Positions 1-5,648 of a DNA stretch of 11,512 bases are shown here, one piece after another (the first letter of the stretch is position 1; every line of letters begins with the position of its first letter). The DNA is taken from assembly GCA_050184225.1 (NCBI GenBank), contig JBFXAN010000196.1, forward strand, positions 1 to 11,512, written 5' to 3'. Source of the stretch: JBFXAN01 sp050184225. GTDB lineage: Bacteria > Chloroflexota > Dehalococcoidia > CAUJGQ01. A model generated the notes under the pieces. The model was not told where the DNA came from. It made no database searches and saw nothing but the letters and a program-made list of their open reading frames with translations. Both the position numbers and the translations under genes were made by a program.

Positions 1-1
1 G

Positions 2-487
2 GTGGGCGATCTTCCATCCGACCAGCGCGCCGAAGAGGATGTTCGAGTTCGAGATCATCCGCACCTCCGGCTGGCCGAAACCGGCGCGGTCGGAGGCGAT
101 CGTAATGTCGCAGGCGAGCGACAGCCACATCCCACCGCCGATACACCAACCGTTGACGGCGGCGATCACCGGCTTGGAGAGTTCCCACAGGTGCATCATG
201 TTGCGCGGGTTCCGCGTCGCGCTCTGCCACCAGCCGCGCAGGAAGGCGCTCGTCGGCTGACGCTGCCGCGCGCCCGGCCCGCCGGCGATGTCGTAGCCGG
301 AGGAAAACGCCCGCCCGGCGCCGGTCAGGATGATCGCCCGCACGCTTGGATCGGCATCGGCTTCATCCAGCGCGGCGTGGATCTCCGTCTCCAGCGGCTG
401 GGACAGGGCGTTGAGCGCCTGGGGCCGGTTGAAAGTGATCGTCACGACCGGCCCCGACTGCTCATACAGCAGATGCTCGTACGCCAT
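2..487 (-). CDS. Enoyl-CoA hydratase/isomerase family protein, N-terminal part (3' end outside window)
   Basis: The minus strand is open from an ATG at 487 to the window edge, giving 162 residues of a crotonase-fold protein that acts on acyl-CoA thioesters in the cytoplasm. Visible landmarks are the N-terminal strand VTITFNRPQALNAL (15-28), the first oxyanion-hole loop GRAFSSGYD (58-66), the second oxyanion loop NGWCIGGG (112-119), and FGQPE (137-141). Aligned to rat mitochondrial enoyl-CoA hydratase, E141 corresponds to Glu164. The Glu144 position is W121, so one of the two hydratase glutamates is missing. That argues for an isomerase, a dehydratase variant or another crotonase reaction rather than a classical hydratase. 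A strong Shine-Dalgarno GAGGGGAG lies 6-7 bases before the ATG. Family assignment is firm; the substrate is unknown. Family members are usually 250-290 residues, so roughly the last 40% lies outside. Confidence 0.92.
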   Translation of the reverse strand, partial: MAYEHLLYEQSGPVVTITFNRPQALNALSQPLETEIHAALDEADADPSVRAIILTGAGRAFSSGYDIAGGPGARQRQPTSAFLRGWWQSATRNPRNMMHLWELSKPVIAAVNGWCIGGGMWLSLACDITIASDRAGFGQPEVRMISNSNILFGALVGWKIAH

Positions 488-680
488 TTCACGCTCCCCT
501 CAATTGACGGACCCGACACGGTCAATCGCGTCGTTGGCCCCGCCGGCTCTGGGGAACCAAAATACAGCAATGCCGCGGCAAGCACACGGATACGCCTACC
601 CGGCAAGTCCGACAGACGCTGATCGCGGTGAAACATGCCCGCATCGATCGGATTGGGCGGGACTCCGTATACTACCGGCG
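488..680. other. Intergenic stretch between the crotonase gene and the IS
   Basis: No gene is seen. It holds the ribosome site and presumably the promoter of the leftward crotonase gene. A TATACT (668-673) lies just outside the IS and reads toward the nitroreductase; no -35 element is clear at the right spacing. Confidence 0.5.
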
Positions 681-850
681 TGACCACTCCGTCGCCTGAA
701 GGCGACGGCTTCTCAGGCAACCGCTCCTACTGGAACGGTTCGCGCCTGACGGCTCAGTCCGAGCCGGAGGATATTCTTGGCGGCGTTCACGTCGCGGTCG
801 GCGGTGAAGCCGCAGTGCAGGCAAACGTGCAGACGGACCGACAGATCCTT
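660..850 (-). ncRNA. Predicted TnpB guide RNA (omega-RNA / reRNA) from the right end
   Basis: TnpB proteins work with an RNA transcribed from the 3' part of tnpB and the right end. The last roughly 16-20 bases of this RNA, just outside the element, are the guide. Here the scaffold would cover the tnpB 3' end and the RE hairpin at 708-689. If the element ends at 680/681, the guide would read from about 680 down to 660 on the minus strand, beginning CGCCGGTAGT. The RNA is predicted only from the known biology of the family and the hairpin position. Its 5' end (about 850) is arbitrary. Confidence 0.4.
689..708 (-). repeat. Right-end (RE) subterminal hairpin of the IS200/IS605 element
   Basis: A perfect 8-bp stem (CCGTCGCC with GGCGACGG) closes a loop that reads TGAA on the plus strand and TTCA on the element's own strand. 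It lies 5 bases beyond the tnpB stop codon. In this family the RE hairpin is bound by TnpA and is also the 3' stem of the TnpB guide RNA. Confidence 0.8.
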
Positions 851-1840
851 GGATACCAACGACCCGCAGTCACTGCACGCCTGGGACGTGTTGCGCGGAT
901 CAACGGCGACCACCGGCACACCGGCGCTTGCAGCCTTGTGCGTCAGGATACTGAGGAACTGCGTCCAACCTGCATCGTGAGTCGCTTTGGCAAGTCGCGA
1001 GCGGGCGATGCCACGCACGCTGAGGGCTTCGGTGACGATCAATCCGTACTGATTCACCAACTGGCGGGCGGCCTTGTGGTGGAAATCCTTGCGGACGTTC
1101 GCCACATGCTGATGCTGTTTGGCGACGCGCTGCACCGCCTTCTTGCGCCGGTTGCTCCCTCGCCTGCACCGCGCAAGGTGCCGCTGCGCACGGCGGAGCT
1201 TCGCCTGTGCCGCCTGGTACGGCTTGGGCGCGGCAATCATCGCGCCGTCACTCGTGGCGAGGAACGAGATCAGGCCGAGGTCGAGACCAATCGGCGGATT
1301 GGTGGACGGTTCCACCACCGGATCGCCGAGATCACACGAGATGAGCAGATACCAGCCGTCTGCCTTGCGCGAGAAACTCAGTGTCTTGGGCGTGCCTTCA
1401 AGCGGACGGTGCAGCTTCACCTTGACGCGGCCAACATGCTGGAAATAGACGCATCGCTCGCCTGCGGCGAAGGCGCAGCCATCACCAATCGACGGGTATT
1501 CGACCGTCTTGAAGCGGCGCGCCGCTTTGAAGCGAGGGAAGCCCGGCGTCTCGCCGGCAGTGAAGCGTCGGAAGAACGCTTGAAAGGCACGGTCCAGGCG
1601 TCGGAGCGTCGCTTGACAGGACGAGAAGTTGGTCCGGACAAGAAACGGGTCTTCGCGACGAATGTCCTTGAGTTCAGCGGATTGCTGGCCGTAGGTGATG
1701 CTGACGTGCGCCACACGGTAGGCGGTGCGGCGGTGTTCGAGCGCGGCGTTGTACAACCGGCGATGGGTTTCCAGCATCGCGGTCAGTGCGTCCGCTTGGG
1801 CGCGCGTCGGGTACAGCCGGTACTCGTACGTCTTGCGCAT
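713..1840 (-). CDS. tnpB: TnpB, RNA-guided RuvC-like nuclease of the IS200/IS605 element
   Basis: This 375-residue protein is full length for the family. The N-terminal half is the helical/beta-barrel region (TYEYRLYPT at the start is typical). The RuvC-like centre is complete: D187 in GLDLG, E271 in VTEALSV, and D350 in DRDVNAAKN. A four-cysteine zinc finger C322-x2-C325 and C340-x2-C343 is inserted before the last motif. TnpB binds the omega-RNA from the element's right end and cuts double-stranded DNA next to a short target-adjacent motif, which helps keep the element at the donor site. The ATG abuts the tnpA stop codon (TAGATG), so the pair is probably translationally coupled. No frameshift or missing catalytic residue is seen, so it may be active. 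The family call is very secure. Confidence 0.95.
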   Translation of the reverse strand: MRKTYEYRLYPTRAQADALTAMLETHRRLYNAALEHRRTAYRVAHVSITYGQQSAELKDIRREDPFLVRTNFSSCQATLRRLDRAFQAFFRRFTAGETPGFPRFKAARRFKTVEYPSIGDGCAFAAGERCVYFQHVGRVKVKLHRPLEGTPKTLSFSRKADGWYLLISCDLGDPVVEPSTNPPIGLDLGLISFLATSDGAMIAAPKPYQAAQAKLRRAQRHLARCRRGSNRRKKAVQRVAKQHQHVANVRKDFHHKAARQLVNQYGLIVTEALSVRGIARSRLAKATHDAGWTQFLSILTHKAASAGVPVVAVDPRNTSQACSDCGSLVSKDLSVRLHVCLHCGFTADRDVNAAKNILRLGLSRQARTVPVGAVA

Positions 1841-2242
1841 CTAGCGCCCCTTCTGCGCTTCGATGTAACGCCGGACGGTGGCCTCGGAGGCGTGCCCAAC
1901 CGTCCCAGCGTAGTAGGAGCGCGACCACAGCGACGGCAGCCGGGAGCGCAACCCGGGGAATTCTTGCCGCAGGATGCGGGACGTGTACCCCTTGAACTGA
2001 TTGACGAGATGCTGAACGGCTTCGGTCGGCTCGGCGCTGACGTACAAATGTACACGGTCGGGCATGACTTCCAGCGCCTCGATCTCGACGTTCAAGGTTG
2101 CAGCCTTCTCTCTCACCAACGCCTTGAGCCGGTCCTCGACAGGACCAACCAGCACCGACCGCCGGTACTTGGGGCACCACACGAGGTGGTACTTGAGCGA
2201 GAACACCGATCCGGCGCTGCGGCGGTAGCGGGTTTCAGCCAT
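1841..2242 (-). CDS. tnpA: TnpA, IS200/IS605-type Y1 (HUH) transposase
   Basis: From the ATG at 2242 the product has 133 residues, close to the usual size for these small transposases. A TTG at 2269 in the same frame would add nine residues (SPTCYRCR-like) that do not look conserved, so the ATG is preferred; neither start has a clear Shine-Dalgarno. Typical landmarks are FSLKYHLVWCPKYRR near the N-terminus, the metal-binding strand EVMPDRVHLYVS, FKGYTSR, and the C-terminal helix VRRYIEAQ. The tyrosine in that helix (135 counting from TTG, 126 from ATG) should be the nucleophile that cleaves single-stranded DNA. The HUH motif reads R-V-H: the first histidine is arginine, which may weaken metal binding. 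The gene lies directly upstream of tnpB, with no gap. Confidence 0.92.
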   Translation of the reverse strand: MAETRYRRSAGSVFSLKYHLVWCPKYRRSVLVGPVEDRLKALVREKAATLNVEIEALEVMPDRVHLYVSAEPTEAVQHLVNQFKGYTSRILRQEFPGLRSRLPSLWSRSYYAGTVGHASEATVRRYIEAQKGR

Positions 2243-2312
2243 ACGGCAACGATAGCAGGTTGGCGACAATCTAACAGAGAAGGAGTCGCGCTGACGCGCG
2301 AGGGGCTTTCCG

Positions 2313-2332
2313 CTGCCGCCTTCAGGCGGCAG
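2313..2332 (-). repeat. Left-end (LE) subterminal hairpin of the IS200/IS605 element
   Basis: A perfect 8-bp stem (CTGCCGCC with GGCGGCAG) has a TTCA loop on the plus strand and TGAA on the element strand. It lies about 70 bases upstream of the tnpA ATG and 20 bases from the divergent nitroreductase start. The innermost stem bases and loop match the RE hairpin, while the outer stem bases differ. Confidence 0.78.
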
Positions 2333-2352
2333 TCCCCAGCCCCGGATTTCTT

Positions 2353-3027
2353 ATGGAACTCTACGACGTCATGCGCACCACATTCTCAGCCAGGGAGTTT
2401 ACCGACGACCCTGTGCCCGATGACGCCCTCTACACGATCCTCAACAACGCCCGCTTCGCCTCCAGCGGCGGCAACCGCCAGGGCTGGCGCGTGATCGTCG
2501 TCCGCGACGCCGCCACCAAGACCGCGCTCGCTGAACTTCAGATCCCGGCGATCAAGCGCTACATGGCCCAGGGCAAGGCCGGCGAAAGTCCGTTCAACAC
2601 GATCGACCCCACCGCCCTCGACTCCGCCACCATCGAAGCCACGCCGGTCCCGCCACGCACCCTCAACGCCATCGCCAAGGCGCCGGTCGTCCTCGTCGTC
2701 TGCGTCGACCTCAAGGTCGTCGCTTCGATGGACCAGGACCTCCCCCGCGTCGGCGTGATCAGCGGCGCGTCGATCTATCCCTTCGTCTGGAACATCCTTC
2801 TCGCCGCCCGCAATGAAGGCTACGGCGGCACCCTCACCACCTGGGCCGTCGCCTCAGAAGGCGGCATCCGCGACCTGCTCGGCATCCCGCCCCACGTCGC
2901 CGTCGCCGCCGTCATCCCCTTCGGTCGCCCTGCCATCCCGCGTACCAGACTTAAGCGCAAGCCCGTCCGCGAGTTCACTACCCTCGAACGCTGGGATGGC
3001 ACACCACTGATGCATCCTCAGACATAG
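2353..3027 (+). CDS. Nitroreductase family protein (FMN-dependent oxidoreductase)
   Basis: The 224-residue protein belongs to the flavin-binding nitroreductase superfamily, which moves electrons from NAD(P)H through bound FMN to nitro compounds, quinones or other acceptors. Visible motifs are the N-terminal MRTTFSAREFTDDPVPDD (7-24), which carries one of the FMN-phosphate arginines, the ASSGGNRQGWRVIVV segment (36-50) contacting FMN, and the C-terminal GYGGTLTTW segment followed by LLGIPPHVAVAAVIPFGRP. No signal peptide or membrane segment is seen, so it should be cytosolic. Length is normal. Only a weak GGA lies 6 bases before the ATG, because the IS left end reaches almost to the start codon; the native leader has probably been displaced. 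It stands alone, with no operon partner. The physiological substrate cannot be deduced. Confidence 0.9.
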   Translation: MELYDVMRTTFSAREFTDDPVPDDALYTILNNARFASSGGNRQGWRVIVVRDAATKTALAELQIPAIKRYMAQGKAGESPFNTIDPTALDSATIEATPVPPRTLNAIAKAPVVLVVCVDLKVVASMDQDLPRVGVISGASIYPFVWNILLAARNEGYGGTLTTWAVASEGGIRDLLGIPPHVAVAAVIPFGRPAIPRTRLKRKPVREFTTLERWDGTPLMHPQT

Positions 3028-3057
3028 CGCCCCCGCACACTGCGCCGAACGTTACGG

Positions 3058-3088
3058 CATTGTGCGGCCGCATTGATGCAGATACGAT
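3058..3088 (+). promoter_or_regulatory. Possible promoter/operator of the phd-vapC operon
   Basis: A perfect 10-bp palindrome TGCGGCCGCA (3063-3072) is flanked by direct CATTG copies (3058-3062 and 3071-3075). It lies between a weak -35-like TTGTGC (3060-3065) and a -10-like TACGAT (3083-3088) with 17-base spacing. Phd/YefM antitoxins normally repress their own operon by binding short palindromes overlapping the promoter, so the position fits. The promoter match is weak (3/6 and 4/6). Confidence 0.3.
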
Positions 3089-3112
3089 GTGATCTCAGAA
3101 GGGACTACATTG

Positions 3113-3385
3113 ATGGCCGCAACGAGAAGTGTTGGCGTGCGCGAGCTGAAAACACAGGCGAGTCGCATCCTTCGAGAAGTCATCGACCGGGGTGAGTCCG
3201 TTGACGTCACGCACCGCGGCCGGACAATCGCGCGGATCGTACCAGTTGCCGCGCCGTCGCCGGATGAACGAGAGCAGGATAGGGTTTGGACCGATCTCGA
3301 CCGACTGGCGGCTGAGATCGCGACGCGCTGGCCCGCTGGGGCCACTGCCGTCGATGCCGTGCGCGAGGGGCGTCGCGAACTGTGA
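3113..3385 (+). CDS. Phd/YefM-family antitoxin of a type II toxin-antitoxin module
   Basis: A 90-residue protein. Its N-terminal half, SVGVRELKTQASRILREVIDRGESVDVTHRGRTIARIVPV, has the Phd/YefM DNA-binding fold pattern (a VRELK..AS.IL..V..GE...VT.RGR.IARIVP signature). The C-terminal tail (from about residue 50) is charged and probably wraps around and neutralises the toxin. The ATG at 3113 is chosen because AGAAGGGA stands about 8 bases upstream; an in-frame GTG at 3089 lacks this. The stop overlaps the toxin start by four bases, the usual arrangement. The protein should also repress its own promoter. The family call is secure; cognate pairing with the next gene is inferred from overlap. Confidence 0.9.
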   Translation: MAATRSVGVRELKTQASRILREVIDRGESVDVTHRGRTIARIVPVAAPSPDEREQDRVWTDLDRLAAEIATRWPAGATAVDAVREGRREL

Positions 3386-3810
3386 GTGTGATCGACGCGA
3401 GCGTTTGGGTGAGCCGTTTCGTCCCTCAGGATGCATTCCATGCGTCCAGCCAGCGCTGGCTCTCAGCGCATGTCGCCGCCGGCGGGCTGCTCGTGTCACC
3501 GGTCATCCTCCCGGTCGAGGTGGCCGGCGCCGTATCACGTCGCACCGGGGACCGCCGGCTCGCTCGACAAGTCCTCGACACCCTCATGCGTGTCCCGGCA
3601 CTGCGCATCGTCCCGATCGATCCCGGCCTTGGTCGAGCGGCGGCAGAACTGGCCGCAGATCTGGGGCTACGCGGCGCCGACGCCGTCTATGTCGCCCTCG
3701 CTCGAGAGCTAAGTCTTCCCCTCCTCACCTGGGATGAGGACCAGCGGCGGCGTGCCGGCCGCGTCATCGCGGCCGATACTCCTGAGACACGGGATTCACA
3801 GACCCGCTGA
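3382..3810 (+). CDS. vapC: VapC-family PIN-domain ribonuclease toxin
   Basis: The 142-residue PIN-domain protein starts at a GTG overlapping the antitoxin stop (GTGA). The four acidic metal ligands expected of VapC are present: D5 in VIDASVWV, E46 in LPVEVAG, D100 in GADAVYVALA, and D118 in LLTWDEDQ. VapC toxins cleave tRNA or rRNA in a Mg2+-dependent way when released from the antitoxin. All catalytic residues and the overall length are intact, so the toxin is probably functional and held in check by the upstream Phd-like antitoxin. The C-terminal tail after residue 130 is short and polar. The partner family (Phd rather than VapB) is common for such PIN toxins. Confidence 0.92.
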   Translation: MSVIDASVWVSRFVPQDAFHASSQRWLSAHVAAGGLLVSPVILPVEVAGAVSRRTGDRRLARQVLDTLMRVPALRIVPIDPGLGRAAAELAADLGLRGADAVYVALARELSLPLLTWDEDQRRRAGRVIAADTPETRDSQTR

Positions 3811-4000
3811 ACGCGGTGACGGGAGTCTCGGCACTCGCCGGCGTCATGCCGCTGGAGTTCACGCCCGCCCGAGACGCCGACCGACGCCAGCGAGAGCACG
3901 GCACACGTCAACCCCATCACGAAGACCGCTCCCGGCGCCTCGATCATGCAACTCATCGATCGAAAAGGAAGGCGGCAGCGGTGAACGAAGCCCTACCAGG
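3811..4000. other. Non-coding stretch between the VapC gene and the VapC remnant
   Basis: I see no credible gene here. On the minus strand a short hydrophobic run, APGAVFVMGLTCAVLSLASV, could be the remains of a signal peptide or membrane segment, but the frame soon turns into unlikely protein. A purine-rich stretch follows near 3958-3972. This may be scar DNA left by loss of the 5' half of the second PIN gene. Confidence 0.4.
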
Positions 4001-4218
4001 TCGGAGCAGTCCGCACAGGCGATCCAGGACTTCTTAGCGGTGCCCATTGAACTGCTCAGCCCTGCCGGCCTCGACGCGCAAGCCTTCACACTCGCTCAAT
4101 CCATCCGCCTTCCCACAATCTACGACAGCCTTTACGTCGTGCTTGCACAGGTGCTCAATGTCGAGATCTGGACAGCCCTAACCTCCGCGCGCACAAACCC
4201 TGATCGCCTGCACTGGCC
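4001..4218 (+). pseudogene. Remnant of a second VapC-like PIN-domain toxin (C-terminal half)
   Basis: One plus-strand frame reads SAQAIQDFLAVPIELLSP, then AFTLAQSIRLPTIYDSLYVVLAQVLNVEIWTA and NPDRLHW. This matches the layout of the last half of many VapC proteins (FL..P.EL..., LA..L.LP.YDALY.ALAE.L...LWTAD.RL). The YD aspartate is kept. The aspartate expected after WTA is replaced by leucine. No N-terminal PIN half with the first Asp and Glu is found upstream in any frame, and no start codon with a ribosome site fits. I read it as a truncated, dead gene. The call rests on pattern similarity only. Confidence 0.55.
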
Positions 4219-4261
4219 GGCCCCTGGCTCGTTTGGGATACTGGACGAAGCGAGGTGTGTC

Positions 4262-4621
4262 ATGTCGCTGACCTTCGAGCCGATTGCTGTGCCGCTGCGA
4301 TTCGACGAGTCGGGCACCGTCCGCGTCGGTAGGACGCGCGTGACGCTGGATACGGTGCTCGGCGCCTATCTTCGCGGTGACTCGCCCGAACAGATCGCCG
4401 AGGGATTTCCCTCGCTGCCGGTGGCCGACATCCACGCGACGATCGCGTGGTACTTGCAGCACCGCGAGCAGGTTGACGCCTACCTTCAGCAACGCGCGGA
4501 CGAGGGCGCTGCCTGGCGCCGCTTCTGGGAATCGCAGTACGACAAGCCGGCGATCCGGGAGAAGTTGCTCGCACGCAGGGCGGAGATGGAGGCCGGCCGG
4601 CGTGCTGCGCCTGATCGCTGA
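4262..4621 (+). CDS. DUF433-family antitoxin
   Basis: A 119-residue protein with the DUF433 pattern. Residues 1-30 form a small beta region (PIAVPLRFDESGTVRVGRTRVTLDTVL), followed by the helical DNA-binding part AYLRGDSPEQIAEGFPSLPVADIHATIAWYLQHREQVDAYLQQ (36-78). The TVRVGRTRV.LD.VL and SPEQI.E.FP.L...D..A...YYL segments are the family hallmark. The charged C-terminus (RRFWESQYDKPAIREKLLARRAEME) probably binds the toxin. The start is fixed by GAGGTG 4 bases before the ATG. The gene overlaps the next one by 20 bases. Proteins of this family are usually paired with DUF5615 PIN-like toxins, and that is what is found here. Acting as a DNA-binding antitoxin is known for the family, not shown here. 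Confidence 0.88.
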   Translation: MSLTFEPIAVPLRFDESGTVRVGRTRVTLDTVLGAYLRGDSPEQIAEGFPSLPVADIHATIAWYLQHREQVDAYLQQRADEGAAWRRFWESQYDKPAIREKLLARRAEMEAGRRAAPDR

Positions 4622-4946
4622 TGAGAATGTCAACAAGGCGATCATCACCGGCCTCAGGCGGCTGCTCCCCGACATCGTCCTCGCCACCGAGATCGGACTG
4701 GTCCAGACCGACGATCGCCTCATCCTCGAATGGGCGGCAGGCGATCATCGAGTGCTCGTGACCCACGATGTCCGAACGATGCCGGGCTACGCCTACGAAC
4801 GCGTCACCGCCGGACTGCCGCTTCCCGGCGTCTTTGTCGTGCCGAGCCTCCTGCCGATCGGCCGCGCGATAGACGACCTCATGCTCATGATCACCTGTGC
4901 CGACGATCGAGAATGGGAGAATCGCGTCCTCTTCCTTTCTCTGTGA
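4602..4946 (+). CDS. DUF5615 PIN-like toxin of the DUF433/DUF5615 module
   Basis: From a GTG at 4602 the product has 114 residues. The start is supported by GGAGG 9 bases upstream and by the typical first strand LRLIADENV. The conserved acidic pair D7-E8 sits in ADENV; a central DDRLILEWAAGDHRVLVTHD follows (two more acidic residues at TDD and THD), and the C-terminal VFVVPSLLPIGRAIDDLMLMI is as in the family. DUF5615 proteins have a reduced PIN-like fold and are thought to be ribonuclease toxins. The reading frame is intact. The 20-base overlap with the DUF433 gene implies coupled translation, with antitoxin made first. The module is probably functional, although substrate RNA is unknown. 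Confidence 0.88.
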   Translation: MLRLIADENVNKAIITGLRRLLPDIVLATEIGLVQTDDRLILEWAAGDHRVLVTHDVRTMPGYAYERVTAGLPLPGVFVVPSLLPIGRAIDDLMLMITCADDREWENRVLFLSL

Positions 4947-4974
4947 GACCCGTTCCGCGCGCATAACGCCAAGC

Positions 4975-5648
4975 CATGTTCGATCCTCGCCCGACCGCAA
5001 CAGACACACCCTGTTCAAGTGCTCGATTGCATCATTCCGTCCGACATCGATCAATCCCACATCCAACAACCAGCCGAAGAGCCGCTGACCGCGGTCGCCT
5101 GCTTCCCGGCCGCTGCGTGATTACAGATACGCGACGAGCGCCGCCAACACCTTCAGCACCAGCGCCGTCCGCTCCGCGCCGAGACGTGGATCGACATTCG
5201 GCGCGATCGTCTCAAACTCCTCCAGCACCAACCAGCCGCCGGGAGCGAGCGCGCCGGCCTGCCGATGGATCACCGATTCCCGCCCCGGCAGATGTGTCAG
5301 CAGCAATCGCGTGTGGATACGATCGAAGCATTCGTCCGGCAGCGGGTCGGTAACGATGTCATGCCGTCGCACCTCCAGGTTCGGCGCATCGATTGCCTCC
5401 AGGAAGCGCGTGTCCAGGTCCGTCGCCAGGACAGTTCCCGGCGAACCAACACGTCTGCACAGCCAGGCCGCATTTGAACCGCCGCCCGCAGCCGCGTCCC
5501 AACAGCGCCAACCCTCACCGACCCCAAGCGCATCAAGGTGCCGGATCGTTCCGGGATCATAGAGGCCCTCCAGTGCGGCCAGCCGTTGCCGCTCCTCCTG
5601 TCAGGCGTTATCCATCGCATACACGGGTGCCGTCGGTGCGTCAGCCAT
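4975..5648 (-). pseudogene. SAM-dependent methyltransferase pseudogene with two in-frame stops
   Basis: A minus-strand ATG at 5648, with AGGGAG upstream, begins MADAPTAPVYAMDNA and then meets TGA at 5603-5601. The same frame goes on as QEERQRLAALEGLYDPGTIR, then the SAM-binding motif I region RCWDAAAGGGSNAAWL, motif II ATDLDTRFLEAI, HDIVTDPLP, DRIHTRLLLTHLP, and APGGWLVLEEFE (motif III). At 5123-5121 it meets TAA. Beyond that the frame still reads SGREAGDRGQRLFGWLLDVG with family-like sequence until about 5000. This is a class I methyltransferase of roughly 200-plus residues broken twice. TGG to TGA and CAA to TAA would each explain a stop by one transition. No frameshift is needed. The 3' part is eroded or was cut where the toxin module begins. 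Its substrate is unknown. Confidence 0.82.

Larger units (their letters stand above)
681..2340 (-). mobile_element. IS200/IS605-family insertion sequence carrying tnpA and tnpB
   Basis: The two characteristic genes, tnpA then tnpB, lie head to tail on the minus strand. Each end carries a subterminal hairpin with an 8-bp stem and a 4-base loop (689-708 and 2313-2332), as expected for the imperfect palindromes that TnpA recognises in single-stranded DNA. Elements of this family lack terminal inverted repeats and make no target duplication, so the exact ends cannot be read off. On the minus strand TCAC at 683-680 just beyond the right-end hairpin is a plausible cleavage tetranucleotide. The other end lies somewhere between the 2332 hairpin foot and the nitroreductase start at 2353. 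The boundaries given are estimates, good to about 10 bases. Confidence 0.88.

Noticed and set aside
635..2494. 619-codon plus-strand open frame
   Set aside because: It is antisense to tnpB and tnpA, which have unmistakable motifs, and runs into the nitroreductase in another frame; the translation has no recognisable domain.
3687..3956. Minus-strand frame with a signal-peptide-like start
   Set aside because: The hydrophobic run is short, the rest is Arg/Ser-rich, and it overlaps the 3' end of vapC. No ribosome site was convincing.
4260..5069. 269-codon minus-strand frame covering the DUF433/DUF5615 genes
   Set aside because: Only its first part (about 5069-5000) continues the methyltransferase remnant; the rest is antisense to two well-supported genes.
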